Position numbers and translations under genes: made by a program
Shown here: in pieces, positions 16,299 to 26,061 of the stretch
Numbering within the stretch: the stretch's first letter is position 1
Layout: the number at the start of each line of letters is the position of its first letter
The notes under the pieces: model-generated
What the model saw: only the letters and a program-made list of their open reading frames with translations
What the model was told of the DNA's origin: nothing
Databases searched by the model: none
NCBI GenBank assembly: GCA_028279365.1
Contig: JANQNX010000014.1
Location: forward strand, 79,921 to 143,920
Origin: Gammaproteobacteria bacterium
GTDB lineage: Bacteria > Pseudomonadota > Gammaproteobacteria > Eutrophobiales > Eutrophobiaceae
Reading direction: 5' to 3'
DNA: 64,000 bases

Positions 16299-18683
16299 TT
16301 AACTATTCCGTTTTTGTTGAATCGCAAGCGATGCCTGATTACGCAAGGTTTTAAAAAAGCGCAGTTCGTCCATGGAAATTTTGATGTTGTCGTCATCGTT
16401 ATCGGCATAGATCAGGCCGAGGCAGCGCTTGTTAACGATTAACGGGTAGAGGACAACGGCAGTCGGGTTGGTTAGTTTTCGAATCCACTGTGGGACACGG
16501 TGTTTATATTCCTCCGAGTTGACATCGAGGATGATGTATTCCTTGCCTTTTTTCACTGTTGACACAAATACATCGTCGCCTTCTGTAACGGCGTAGCGGA
16601 ATTCTGGAATAATGTCGTCAATCTGTTTGCCAAAGCCAAACCTTGCCTTGACTTTTCTGCTTTTGGGATCGTAAATCGCAAACAACACGCGATTAAAACC
16701 CATGCCGCGGTAAATGGTTTCCAGCACCATGACGAGAATGTCGTTGATGTTATAGTCGCTCAACAAGGCATTGGTGATTTCTGATATGCCGCTGACCAGG
16801 ATGTCCTGCTGTTTGTCTTGTCGACTTTGCGGTTCATTATGCTGCGCGTCAGCTCCTGTATCATCTTCCGGTTTTTTATCAACAATATCTGTTTGCCAGC
16901 CTTCCTTATCCTTTGGTTTGTTTCTCAGCTGTTTGAACACGGTTACCTTACTGGTATCAATATTAAGGATTCGGGTAAATTCTTCGGCTTCCTCAATTGA
17001 TGATTCCAGTAGCTGTTTAATCTTGTTCTCGTTGATACCCAATGCATCCTTGTAACGTGCCGCCAATTTCTCATAAGCATCATTCACATCAGTGTTTGCA
17101 TCAAGCTGACACAGCTCATTAGAGAAACTGCTTAATTGATGAATGCAATCGGTGGATGTTTTTGCAACGGGTATGACACCCTCCGGTAAACGCTGCATGC
17201 TGTTGCTGATGACTGCCGGTAATTTCCACTCTTTGGCAATGCCTTTGCCAAGCTGTTCATATGAGACACCCAAGGTTGAACGCATGGCCTGATCTTCATT
17301 CATGCCTTTATTAGAAATCAGCGTTTTCATTACCTTGTAGTCTTCCGGGAAGTAGTAAATCGTTAACAATTTGCCGAGTAGGTGAAACATGGAAGCAACA
17401 AAACAGGTTTCCTGCTCGTCTTCAGAAATGCGATTTGTGACTTTTGCCTGTTCTCTGGCAATGATGCCGCTCATCAAGGCAGTATAAGCCGCGTTTTTTA
17501 AATCGTTGGCCTGTTCATTATTTTGCAGGTGTTCAAACAAGACGATGCTCAGCACTGCTGCGCGCACCTGTTCATATCCCAGTATTACCACCGCCCTGGA
17601 AACGGTCGTGATCTCACCACCAAACTGTCCATAAAAAGATGAATTGACCAAACGAATTAATTTGGTTGTTAAGGCATAGTCTTTCAGGATGACGTTTGAT
17701 AATTCATTAGCAGAAGCTTTGTCCGAACCGGAAGTCTTTTGATTGATGTCGGAGATATGTCCTGAGATGGCGGGAAAGTCTTGCTTGCGTTTCATGCGTC
17801 GCAGTAAAAATTCAACCGTGCTTGAGTCAGCAGATGATTCCTTTGTTTCGGCATCATCGTCTTTTAAAAATTGCTTCAACGCAGTTTGCATTTCTGCCGC
17901 ATTTCGATAGCGCTGTTCAGGCTCTTTTGCCAGCGCTTTTAAACAAAATGCATCAATCTCTTTATCAATATCGGCTTGCCGTTCTGAGGGTCGAACTACC
18001 GGTTCGTTACTAATCTTGTACTTAATCGCATTGGCATTTTTGGCACGATACGCTTGTATACCGGTAAGCATCTCGTACAAGATTAGCCCGGTTGCAAAGA
18101 TATCTACCTCTGCCCCTAGTTCTTTATTTAATATCTGTTCAGGTGAAAGATAATTGACGGCACCGGTGACGTCCTGGTTATTTGAATTCATACCCGCGGT
18201 AATCGCGATGCCGAAATCCATGATTTTGATCTGGCCTTTGTTATCGATCATCAGGTTTGAGGGGTTCAGATCACGATGAATAATTTGATGATGATGCGCA
18301 TAGCCGATACCGTCGAGGATCTGGTTAACGATCTTTAGCGCATCGATCTGCGATAATTTACCTTCGCGTTGCAAACGTTGTTTCAGTTGTTCCCCTTCAC
18401 AATATTCATAAACAAGGAAAGGGGTATTTTGCTCATAACCTATTTCATACAGCGGGATAATATTGGGATGACTTAGCTGGCTGACATGTTTGGCTTCCTG
18501 ATTGAGTTGTTCAGATTGTTGTAATTGATTTTCCAGCGTTTTAATCGCCACCTTCCTGCCAAGCTGGGTATCTTCTGCCAGGTAAACAATGCCCTGAGTG
18601 CCTTTTCCAAGCACCTCAATAGGTTCAAAACGTCCAATCGTTTGCGGCAGTTCAGTGGTTGAATTTTTGGCGAGTGCAGTCAT
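16299..18683 (-). CDS. Ser/Thr protein kinase with HDOD and GAF domains
   Basis: A 794-residue protein whose N-terminal 275 residues are a Hanks-type kinase: glycine loop GKGTQG (26-31), Lys48 in VAIKTL, catalytic HRDLNPSN (Asp138), Mg-binding DFG (156-158) and SPEQ in place of APE. All catalytic residues are present. An HDOD domain (about 300-590) and a GAF-like domain (about 635-790) follow. There is no membrane segment between kinase and HDOD, so it is cytosolic. The likely scheme is that the GAF or HDOD part senses a signal and controls phosphorylation of Ser/Thr substrates, perhaps the paralogue encoded next. Substrates are not known. Confidence 0.9.
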   Translation of the reverse strand: MTALAKNSTTELPQTIGRFEPIEVLGKGTQGIVYLAEDTQLGRKVAIKTLENQLQQSEQLNQEAKHVSQLSHPNIIPLYEIGYEQNTPFLVYEYCEGEQLKQRLQREGKLSQIDALKIVNQILDGIGYAHHHQIIHRDLNPSNLMIDNKGQIKIMDFGIAITAGMNSNNQDVTGAVNYLSPEQILNKELGAEVDIFATGLILYEMLTGIQAYRAKNANAIKYKISNEPVVRPSERQADIDKEIDAFCLKALAKEPEQRYRNAAEMQTALKQFLKDDDAETKESSADSSTVEFLLRRMKRKQDFPAISGHISDINQKTSGSDKASANELSNVILKDYALTTKLIRLVNSSFYGQFGGEITTVSRAVVILGYEQVRAAVLSIVLFEHLQNNEQANDLKNAAYTALMSGIIAREQAKVTNRISEDEQETCFVASMFHLLGKLLTIYYFPEDYKVMKTLISNKGMNEDQAMRSTLGVSYEQLGKGIAKEWKLPAVISNSMQRLPEGVIPVAKTSTDCIHQLSSFSNELCQLDANTDVNDAYEKLAARYKDALGINENKIKQLLESSIEEAEEFTRILNIDTSKVTVFKQLRNKPKDKEGWQTDIVDKKPEDDTGADAQHNEPQSRQDKQQDILVSGISEITNALLSDYNINDILVMVLETIYRGMGFNRVLFAIYDPKSRKVKARFGFGKQIDDIIPEFRYAVTEGDDVFVSTVKKGKEYIILDVNSEEYKHRVPQWIRKLTNPTAVVLYPLIVNKRCLGLIYADNDDDNIKISMDELRFFKTLRNQASLAIQQKRNS

Positions 18684-18775
18684 GTTTTTTTCTCATATTC
18701 AAATAGATACAGCGGCAATTCGGTCAAAAACTTGAGTCGAGTAGCGACTTGTTTCGCCTCCGTTTTTCACGGAAA

Positions 18776-20188
18776 ATGACACAAAAAATACCGAAATTAC
18801 TCGTGAAACGAACTTCTATTCATGGTCAGTGGTCATCTCGCTGGGCATTCATTCTTGCTGCTACCGGCTCTGCTGTCGGTCTGGGTAACATTTGGCGATT
18901 TCCTTACTTAACCGGTGAAAATGGCGGCGGTGCGTTCGTATTGATTTACCTGTTTTTTGTGTTGGTGGTCGGTTTGCCGATCATGATGGCAGAGATCATG
19001 CTCGGACGGCGTGGCAGACAAAGTCCGATCAACACCATGAAGACTCTGGCAGAAGAAGAGGGCCTAAGTCATTACTGGCAGTTGCTTGGCTGGATGGGCG
19101 TTGCTGCGGGATTTATTATTCTGTCTTACTACAGCGTCATCGCTGGTTGGACTCTGGCTTATATCTTCCGAACCGGGCTCGGTATGTTTGTGGATGCGGA
19201 TGCCGAACTTAGTACGCGATTATTTTCTGACCTGATTGCCGATCCTGAAAAGTTACTCGCCTGGCATACCACCTTTATGATGATGACGATACTCGTTGTC
19301 GCGCGTGGAGTAAAAAGCGGTCTGGAAAAGGCGGTGAAGTTTTTAATGCCGGCGCTATTTATTTTGTTATTGGTCATGGTCGGTTATGCCATGAGTACAG
19401 AAAAATTTATGCAAGGCATTGAATATTTGTTTGTGCCGGATTTTGACGCGATTGCAGAGAAAAACTTTTTTTCAGACATTATGCTGCCGGCAATGGGGCA
19501 GGCGTTTTTTAGTTTGAGTCTGGGTATGGGGGCGATCATGATTTATGGTTCCTATCTTGCGCAGAGGTCTTCCATTCCCTGGACCAGTGTCAGTATTGCC
19601 TTGGCTGACACCTCCGTGGCATTACTTGCAGGCGTTGCGATTTTTCCTATTGTCTTTACTTACGGACTTGAGCCTGCCGGCGGTCCGGGTTTGATCTTTG
19701 TTTCATTGCCGATTGCATTTGGTCAGATGCCGTTCGGTACCTTTTTTGGTTGTCTGTTTTTTATTCTACTGATGTTTGCTGGCTGGACCTCGGCGATTTC
19801 TTTGTTAGAACCGGCGGTGACCTGGCTGGTAGAAAATAGAAGTATGAAACGCATTAAGGCTACGGCAATTGCCGGTACGATTGCCTGGTCATTAGGTTTG
19901 GTGACGGTGCTATCGTTTAATAAATGGGCCTTTTCGTTTAGCTTTGCGGGCCAGGAAAAAGAGAATGGTTTTTTTGATATCTTTGATATATTGACGGCCA
20001 ATATTATGTTGCCATTAGGTGGGTTGCTGGTCGCGATTTTTGCTGCGTGGTTGATGTCAACACGTTCCACAATGGAGGAACTGGGCGTAGGTGATACCTT
20101 GATCTATCGCGGTTGGCGATTTGCCGTGAAATATATTGCGCCGGTCGGAGTGATTATTATTTTTCTTAATGCGATTGGGATTGTTTAG
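18776..20188 (+). CDS. Na+-dependent transporter, NSS/SNF family
   Basis: A 470-residue membrane protein of the neurotransmitter:sodium symporter family. The N-terminal signature (WSSRWAFILAATGSAVGLGN then IWRFPYLTGENGGGAF) contains the unwound TM1 region that binds Na+ and substrate. About 12 hydrophobic segments follow. Bacterial members carry amino acids or related amines; the substrate cannot be predicted. The frame also allows a TTG start at 18749, but the ATG at 18776 gives the usual short N terminus before the signature; neither has a strong ribosome-binding site. It is divergent from the kinase gene. Confidence 0.9.
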   Translation: MTQKIPKLLVKRTSIHGQWSSRWAFILAATGSAVGLGNIWRFPYLTGENGGGAFVLIYLFFVLVVGLPIMMAEIMLGRRGRQSPINTMKTLAEEEGLSHYWQLLGWMGVAAGFIILSYYSVIAGWTLAYIFRTGLGMFVDADAELSTRLFSDLIADPEKLLAWHTTFMMMTILVVARGVKSGLEKAVKFLMPALFILLLVMVGYAMSTEKFMQGIEYLFVPDFDAIAEKNFFSDIMLPAMGQAFFSLSLGMGAIMIYGSYLAQRSSIPWTSVSIALADTSVALLAGVAIFPIVFTYGLEPAGGPGLIFVSLPIAFGQMPFGTFFGCLFFILLMFAGWTSAISLLEPAVTWLVENRSMKRIKATAIAGTIAWSLGLVTVLSFNKWAFSFSFAGQEKENGFFDIFDILTANIMLPLGGLLVAIFAAWLMSTRSTMEELGVGDTLIYRGWRFAVKYIAPVGVIIIFLNAIGIV

Positions 20189-20216
20189 ATTTTAGACCTA
20201 GATAGATAAACGCGTT

Positions 20217-20654
20217 ATGACTCGAATACGTAAACACGAACTGGTTAACTATCGTCCTGAAGAAATGTACGCGTTGGTTAACGATATTCGATCCTATCCT
20301 GAATTTTTACCTTGGTGCACCGGGACGCATATTGCCGAGGACTATGGCGATAAACTGGTAGCATCCGTCTCTATTGCCGTTGGCAAAATCAAGCAGACCT
20401 TTACCACTGCCAATAGCATGCGGCAGGACGAGGAGATTATCATGCGGCTGGTGGAAGGGCCGTTTAAACAATTAAGTGGTCACTGGACCTTTAACGAAAA
20501 TTCCTCGGGTGGTTGTGACGTGGCGCTGGATATGCAGTTTGAATTTAAAAACAGACTGGTAAAACATACCTTAGGCCATGCCTTTCATAAGATTGTCGAT
20601 TCGCTGGTCGATGCCTTTGTTGATCGTGCACGTGAGGTCTATGGTGCCCGCTGA
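20217..20654 (+). CDS. ratA: RatA / Coq10-like START-domain protein
   Basis: A 145-residue single-domain protein of the polyketide-cyclase/START fold. Its start (EEMYALVNDIRSYPEFLPWC) and end (VDSLVDAFVDRAREVYG) match the RatA/Coq10 family. E. coli RatA was described as a ribosome-association toxin that blocks 70S formation; mitochondrial Coq10 homologues bind ubiquinone, so either role is possible. It keeps the conserved neighbourhood with rnfH, bamE and smpB. Its end overlaps the start of rnfH by 14 bases. Confidence 0.92.
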   Translation: MTRIRKHELVNYRPEEMYALVNDIRSYPEFLPWCTGTHIAEDYGDKLVASVSIAVGKIKQTFTTANSMRQDEEIIMRLVEGPFKQLSGHWTFNENSSGGCDVALDMQFEFKNRLVKHTLGHAFHKIVDSLVDAFVDRAREVYGAR

Positions 20655-20934
20655 TCAATTTACGATTGAAGTGACCTATATCGATAACGATCATCAATTT
20701 CTCAAAACGCTACAGGTTGACAAAGGTACAACGATTGAACAGGCAATATTGTTATCAGGTGTGTTGACTCAATGTTCAGCGATTGATCTTGAGTTAAATA
20801 AAGTAGGAATCTTCAGCAAGCTAAAACAGCTGGATGATCATGTTGAACAGGGAGACAGGGTGGAAATTTATCGACCATTATTGGCCGATCCGAAAGAAGC
20901 CAGACGTAAACGGGCACAGAAAAAACAGAATTAA
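20641..20934 (+). CDS. rnfH: RnfH family ubiquitin-like protein
   Basis: A 97-residue protein with the beta-grasp pattern of RnfH: IEVTYIDNDHQF, then TIEQAILLSGVL, DLELNKVGIFSK and the closing GDRVEIYRPLLADPKEARRK. The frame is open further upstream, but the ATG at 20641 follows GTGAGG and gives the family's usual length. RnfH accompanies Rnf or ratA genes; its molecular role is not settled. It ends overlapping bamE (opposite strand) by 4 bases. Confidence 0.92.
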   Translation: MVPADQFTIEVTYIDNDHQFLKTLQVDKGTTIEQAILLSGVLTQCSAIDLELNKVGIFSKLKQLDDHVEQGDRVEIYRPLLADPKEARRKRAQKKQN

Positions 20935-21395
20935 TCCCCGCCGGGCGTCACCTTATCCCAGACCTTGCGAAAAAAACCCTTCTCTTCTTTTTCCTTGAAC
21001 GGCACGATAACCGCCTCGTCTTCAGTAACGATCTGTTGCTCTTCTCTGGATCGGGTAGATTCCTCTATATCACCTGAAACATAGGCCAGTTTTTCATCTT
21101 CAAAATGCAGCGTGATGTGACGCTGCTCTCTGACGCCGCCGCCTTTCTGAAAACTGAATATGTATTCCCAACGCTCCGAATGGAACGGATCGATGATCAC
21201 CGGCGTGCCCATAATGAAGCGTACCTGGTTTTTGTCCATGCCCGGTCTAAGTTTATCCAGCATCTCCTGTTCAATGACATTTCCCTGTTGGATGTCAATT
21301 TTATACAGGAATGGCGCGTTATAACCGCCATCAAAACTGCGCGTGCAGGCCATTAATAAAATGAGTAACAAACTGAAGATAAAGTGATTTTTCAT
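20931..21395 (-). CDS. bamE: outer membrane assembly lipoprotein BamE (SmpA/OmlA)
   Basis: A 154-residue lipoprotein. The signal peptide ends in a lipobox (LLLILLMAC), so the mature protein would be lipidated at Cys17. The body has the BamE motif with YKIDIQQGNVIEQEMLDKL, RPGMDKNQVRFIMGTP and ERWEYIF. BamE is a subunit of the BAM complex that inserts beta-barrel proteins in the outer membrane. The acidic C-terminal extension after about residue 105 is longer than in E. coli BamE (113 residues). It is divergent from fur, a common gammaproteobacterial order. Confidence 0.95.
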   Translation of the reverse strand: MKNHFIFSLLLILLMACTRSFDGGYNAPFLYKIDIQQGNVIEQEMLDKLRPGMDKNQVRFIMGTPVIIDPFHSERWEYIFSFQKGGGVREQRHITLHFEDEKLAYVSGDIEESTRSREEQQIVTEDEAVIVPFKEKEEKGFFRKVWDKVTPGGD

Positions 21396-21435
21396 TAGAG
21401 CAAAGGAATGCGATATTTAATCTCTCAGAATAACT

Positions 21436-21456
21436 GTTGAGAATGATTTCCTCAAC
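21436..21456. promoter_or_regulatory. palindrome between bamE and fur, possible Fur-type operator
   Basis: GTTGAG and CTCAAC flank the 9 bases AATGATTTC. The centre (GAATGATTTC) has the look of a degenerate Fur box and the position, about 80-100 bases before the fur start, suits autoregulation. The match is partial. Confidence 0.35.
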
Positions 21457-21537
21457 GACAATGTCGCTGCATTAACGTATACTTTCGATTATAAAAATAT
21501 TACTGCCTAAGTGCCAGGCACAGTCGAGGAGGCCACC

Positions 21538-21948
21538 TTGGAAGCGATTGATTTAAAAAAAGCCGGTTTGAAAGCAACACTGCCTCGTATTCGAATTTTA
21601 CAAATACTCGAGGATTCTACCGAGCCGCATATGAGCGCGGAAGATGTCTATCGAACCTTGCTGGATGCCGGTGAAGAAGTCGGTTTAGCAACGGTGTACC
21701 GTGTACTGACCCAGTTTGAGTCTGCCGGTCTGGTTATGCGTCATAATTTTGATTCCGGCCACTCCTTGTTTGAGCTTGATCGCGGTGAGCATCATGATCA
21801 TATGGTGTGTGTTGAAAATGGCGATGTGATTGAGTTTCAAAATGATGAAATTGAACGCCTGCAACATGAAATAGCAAAGCAACATGGGTATGAATTGGTC
21901 GAGCACAGTCTGGTGCTGTATGTAAAACCCATCAAAGGTAAAAAATAA
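21538..21948 (+). CDS. fur: ferric uptake regulator Fur
   Basis: A Fur protein of 136 residues from the TTG at 21538, which is preceded by a perfect AGGAGG with 5-base spacing. The in-frame GTG at 21511 would add nine residues but has no such site, so the TTG is preferred. The winged helix contains TLPRIRILQILEDST and EVGLATVYRVLTQFESAGLV. The metal/dimerisation part starts with EHHDHMVC. The usual second Cys of the CxxC pair is replaced (CVEN), so a structural zinc site of the classical type is lacking. Fur represses iron-uptake genes with Fe2+. Confidence 0.93.
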   Translation: MEAIDLKKAGLKATLPRIRILQILEDSTEPHMSAEDVYRTLLDAGEEVGLATVYRVLTQFESAGLVMRHNFDSGHSLFELDRGEHHDHMVCVENGDVIEFQNDEIERLQHEIAKQHGYELVEHSLVLYVKPIKGKK

Positions 21949-21961
21949 CCGTTTCCTCTAA

Positions 21962-24900
21962 CTAAGCAGCCTTGGGTTTTACTCGTGAGCTGAATCGCAT
22001 AAATATACGATACAGCATGGGAATGACGAATAATGTCAGGACTGTTGAAAAAGCCAGGCCCCATACAATTGCCGTCGCCACCGGCCCCCATATTAGTGAT
22101 GTGCCTGCTAGTCCGGTAGCCAGTGAAAATAAACCGGCTATGGTGGTTAAGGATGTAATCAGCACGGGTATTACTCTTCGTCTAGCAGCATAGATTGTTG
22201 CATGTAACAAACTCATACCGTTTTCCAGTCTGGAGTTTCCCGCCGATATCAACACAATTGCCGCATTGACCGAGATACCTGCGAGTGCGACAACGCCATA
22301 CAGTGTGTAAAGGCTAAGCGGATTATTGGTGACCAGTAAGCCAAGTACCACACCGGTAAATGCTAATGGAATGGTGACCAGGATCATCAGTGGTTGAAAA
22401 TAGCTTCTAAACTGCGTACCTAGAATGACATAGATCAAACCAACACCAAGCAGAAACAACAGGCCCATTGCATCAAGGCTTTCCTTAATATCATCAAGCT
22501 CGCCCGAAAAGTCGAGCATGATATTGGGATAATTCGCCTGTATCTCAGTCCACTTGTTTTTTAGCAGCTCATTAGCAGCGACGGTATCGATTTGTTCTTT
22601 ATCGATATCCGATTCCAGCGTGATCGCACGTCGGAAGTTATAATGTCGGATATTTTGCTGGCCTAAACCATGTTCCGGATAAACCAGTTCACCAATCGCA
22701 ATGGATTTGCCATTGGGCAAAGACAGTGTCTGGCGTAATAACTCTTCTACATCTGACCAGTTGTTTTCTTTTGCGATTACCCGGAGTTTGATTTCTTCTC
22801 CTTCGTTTTGAAAGTCAGTGACAATTTCGCCATCAATATAGGCTTTAATCGAACGGCTCAAACGAGTGGGATCGACACCCGTGCGTTTAATCGCCTCACC
22901 ATCATAGCGCAGCACGAGTTCAGGGTTACCCGGGCGATAATCCAGAGAGGTATTACTGAATACCGGGTTGGTCTGCATATACGCGACCAGTTCATCAGCA
23001 GCGCGTTTGATATCAGCAATTTGATCGCCGCGAATCTTGATGTTGACTGCGCGCGATGTCGGCGGCCCATCTTTTAGACGCAATAGAAAAATATTCGTTG
23101 GCCCATCTACATCAGAGATAGTGGATTCGACCGCATCCGCGATTTCATCAACAGTGCGACCGCCTTTTTTCTCGGGGTTGAGGCTGATCTGAATCTGGCC
23201 GACGTTATCACCGAACAAGGGTTCGGTCTCGGTGAACATCTGTCCAGAATAAGCCACCGAGCCACGCAATTCCTCGGGCTCGATTTGTTGCAGTGATAGC
23301 TGTTCAAAATCAAACAGTATGTCATTGGTTTCTTCCAGCGTCGTACCTCGCGGCATCTCAATATTGACGTAAAACAAACGTACGGCATCGGCTTCAAAAA
23401 AGTTAAAACGAATTTGCCCGGTAGCCAGCGTGATGACAGCCAGGGAAAAAACGGTGAGTACCAAAGCAATCGATAATATCGGCCGGCGCAACGCCTTCAA
23501 TAATAATTTGACATAGTTAAGTCGTATCCAGTGCGTAAACGCTTCTCGACGTAACTGAGTGTTTGATGGCCTGCTAAAATTAATATTACTGGCAATCACA
23601 TGCGCCGGCAGCATCCAGTAGGCTTCAATTAAACTAATTGCCAGTGCCAGGGTTACCACAATAGGAATGACTTTCATGAATTCACCCAATATGCCTGGCA
23701 ACAACATCAATGGTAAAAATGCCGCCATGGTCGTCATGACTGACGTCGTGACCGGTGCAAAGACTTCCTGTAGCGCTTCGATAGCAGAACGCACACCGGT
23801 TACACCATGTTGTATACGTTGATACATGGCTTCAACCACCACCACCGCGTCATCAACCAGCATGCCCAATGCAATAACGACGCCGAGTAATACGGTATTG
23901 TTTAATGACATGCCGCTGGAATTCAATACCAGAAAGGTGCCTGCGAGTGTAAAGGGAATGCCGATACTGGTCAGTGTTGCGATCCGTGTTCCCAGGAACA
24001 GCCAGGTAACAATTAACACCAGCGTTAATCCAATGAGTGCATTGGTTTGCATCAACTCTAACGCTTCACGCGTACTGATGGTTTGATCATCGACTAAATG
24101 CAAACTGATACCGGTAGCGGCACTAAGTTTGTTACGTTCTTCGATGTATTGATTAATCTGATCAATTAATTCCAGTACATTAGTCGAAGCCTGTTTCGTT
24201 ACCGCCAATAATGCGGCCGGTTCACCATTAAAACGGACAATCTCGACCGGTTCCTCTGTTGTTCTTACCAGCTCCGCCAGGTTGCCTAATGGAACGACAC
24301 CTGACGCGGTCAGTACGGGGTAGTCTGCCAGGGCTTCCGGTTTTGCACTGGTGCCCTCAATACGCACGATCCATTGACCATCTCTGGTTTCAATATCACC
24401 CGCTGACACATCCTGAAAATAGCTTCGAATTGTGTCTGATAGATCGGAAGGTGTGATACCAAGGCCCTCAAGTCTCTCCGGCAGGAAACGAATATGTAAC
24501 TCCGGATCGCTGAGTCCGAGATCGTTGATACGATCAACACCGGCAAATAACTCAATGTCTTTTTTGACATTGCGGGCCTGTCTTCTCAGGTTTTCATCAT
24601 CACCGGCACTGGTGACAACGATACTTGCCGATGGAAACGCATTCGAGGTCGTGACTTCCGTGATCAGTGGATCTTCGGCATCTTCCGGAAGTTCATCGTT
24701 ATAAACATTTTGTACCTCACGGCGCAGGTCGGCCAGACGTTTATCAAAGGTTCGTTCGTCGACTTGATTAAAGCGTAATAATAAATTGGAAATGCCTTCA
24801 CGACTGGTACTGGAAACAAATTTGATGTCTTGAATATTGCTACGAATTGCATCTTCAATCGGATCGGTTAAGCGTTTTTCTACATCGATTGCCGAGGCAC

Positions 24901-25057
24901 CGGCCAGGAAGGTGGTAATACTGACCCAGTTAAAATTAATTTCCGGATCTTTGGCCCTTGGCATCTGTAGATAAGACAGTGCGCCGATTACCAACACCAG
25001 ACAAAATGTCAGGTTCGCTAATACATGGTTACTAAGAAAGCGAGACAGCCACTGCAT
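21962..25057 (-). CDS. RND efflux pump, inner membrane permease
   Basis: A 1031-residue RND transporter with the duplicated 6+6 membrane helix plan and two large periplasmic loops. TM4-like helices contain GVVIALGMLVDDAVVVVEA, which carries the acidic proton-relay residues of RND pumps. The short N terminus and motifs such as YLQMPRAKDPEI place it near the AcrB/MexB-like and related hydrophobe exporter group. It starts 2 bases after the adaptor gene, so the two form an operon. No outer membrane channel gene is in the window; a TolC-like partner must be elsewhere. The substrate is not predictable. Confidence 0.92.
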   Translation of the reverse strand: MQWLSRFLSNHVLANLTFCLVLVIGALSYLQMPRAKDPEINFNWVSITTFLAGASAIDVEKRLTDPIEDAIRSNIQDIKFVSSTSREGISNLLLRFNQVDERTFDKRLADLRREVQNVYNDELPEDAEDPLITEVTTSNAFPSASIVVTSAGDDENLRRQARNVKKDIELFAGVDRINDLGLSDPELHIRFLPERLEGLGITPSDLSDTIRSYFQDVSAGDIETRDGQWIVRIEGTSAKPEALADYPVLTASGVVPLGNLAELVRTTEEPVEIVRFNGEPAALLAVTKQASTNVLELIDQINQYIEERNKLSAATGISLHLVDDQTISTREALELMQTNALIGLTLVLIVTWLFLGTRIATLTSIGIPFTLAGTFLVLNSSGMSLNNTVLLGVVIALGMLVDDAVVVVEAMYQRIQHGVTGVRSAIEALQEVFAPVTTSVMTTMAAFLPLMLLPGILGEFMKVIPIVVTLALAISLIEAYWMLPAHVIASNINFSRPSNTQLRREAFTHWIRLNYVKLLLKALRRPILSIALVLTVFSLAVITLATGQIRFNFFEADAVRLFYVNIEMPRGTTLEETNDILFDFEQLSLQQIEPEELRGSVAYSGQMFTETEPLFGDNVGQIQISLNPEKKGGRTVDEIADAVESTISDVDGPTNIFLLRLKDGPPTSRAVNIKIRGDQIADIKRAADELVAYMQTNPVFSNTSLDYRPGNPELVLRYDGEAIKRTGVDPTRLSRSIKAYIDGEIVTDFQNEGEEIKLRVIAKENNWSDVEELLRQTLSLPNGKSIAIGELVYPEHGLGQQNIRHYNFRRAITLESDIDKEQIDTVAANELLKNKWTEIQANYPNIMLDFSGELDDIKESLDAMGLLFLLGVGLIYVILGTQFRSYFQPLMILVTIPLAFTGVVLGLLVTNNPLSLYTLYGVVALAGISVNAAIVLISAGNSRLENGMSLLHATIYAARRRVIPVLITSLTTIAGLFSLATGLAGTSLIWGPVATAIVWGLAFSTVLTLFVIPMLYRIFMRFSSRVKPKAA

Positions 25058-25059
25058 GC

Positions 25060-26061
25060 CTAGTTTTGACTCTTAACCGTATCGTTATCTTTTAATGCGT
25101 AGTGCCCTTCAATAACGATATTAGTATCAACAGGCAAAACAGTTGGACTAGCGCGGCCTGCCTGGGCTGAAGGTATCTTAATAAAGGTGGCGCGGTTGTT
25201 TTTCACGGTGAATACACCAAGTTTGTCATCACGTCTTACCATATACTCACCGGGGATGTGTGGACGTTTATCTTTCCAGATAAGTTTGCCTGCCGCACCC
25301 GGAGGTGCAATGTCATCAGTAAACACCAGGCGTACTTCGCGATTGCGTGTGTCGGTATTAATCGCTGAGTTAATTTGTCGTATCACTACCGGATAACGTG
25401 TCTCTGCATACTCAAAATACAGTTGATCCGAAGCGGTGAGTTGTTGGGTGTCGCCGGGAAAGATTTGTGCTGATAGTTCTAATTGTTCGATATCAATCAC
25501 TCTAACCAGGGCGGTACCGATATTCGTGAATTGGCCAACGGCGCTGGCGCGTTCCAGCACCAGGGCTTTGAAAGGACTTGTTACCGTGCAGCGCGAAAGA
25601 TTGATCTCTGCCATATCATTTTGGGCCTTTGCACCACGATAATCGGCTTGTAACACTGTCAGGTCTGATTCCCTTTCATCAAGCAGTTCTTCTGACACAG
25701 ATTGCTTTAGTGTTAAAGAGCGGGTGCGTTCCAGCCGACGTTTAGCCAGTTCAATTTGCGCCCGCAGGCTTTGCAATCGTGCTTTAGCCTCCTGACTGGT
25801 AAGGCGGTAATCACTGCAATCGAGTTTTGTTAGCACACTGCCTTTTTCAACAATGTCTCCCACCTTGACTGGTATCTCCATGACCTGTGATTCCAACCTT
25901 GAGCTAATTACGCTTTCATTGAGACTGACTACTGTTGAAGGAGCGGAACGATCCGGATAGATAGCGATATCTGCAAGCGAGATGGTTTTTACCCGAATAT
26001 TTTCTGCGCCTAAACATAACGGGCTAATGACTAGCAGAAAATTGAAGACAAATTTTTTCAT
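25060..26061 (-). CDS. RND efflux pump, periplasmic adaptor (membrane fusion protein)
   Basis: A 333-residue exported protein with a signal peptide (cleavage near LCLGA, residue 19). The lipoyl halves are VMEIPVKVGDIVEKGSVLTK and INLSRCTVTSPFKALV, joined by a coiled-coil hairpin rich in Arg, Leu and Glu. A beta-barrel region follows. Such adaptors link the inner membrane RND permease to a TolC-type channel. It is transcribed first, before the permease, with a 2-base gap. Confidence 0.92.
   Translation of the reverse strand: MKKFVFNFLLVISPLCLGAENIRVKTISLADIAIYPDRSAPSTVVSLNESVISSRLESQVMEIPVKVGDIVEKGSVLTKLDCSDYRLTSQEAKARLQSLRAQIELAKRRLERTRSLTLKQSVSEELLDERESDLTVLQADYRGAKAQNDMAEINLSRCTVTSPFKALVLERASAVGQFTNIGTALVRVIDIEQLELSAQIFPGDTQQLTASDQLYFEYAETRYPVVIRQINSAINTDTRNREVRLVFTDDIAPPGAAGKLIWKDKRPHIPGEYMVRRDDKLGVFTVKNNRATFIKIPSAQAGRASPTVLPVDTNIVIEGHYALKDNDTVKSQN

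Noticed and set aside
18749..18775. Nine-codon N-terminal extension of the Na+ symporter from TTG
   Set aside because: No ribosome site for the TTG and no family member with a matching extension comes to mind; ATG 18776 chosen.
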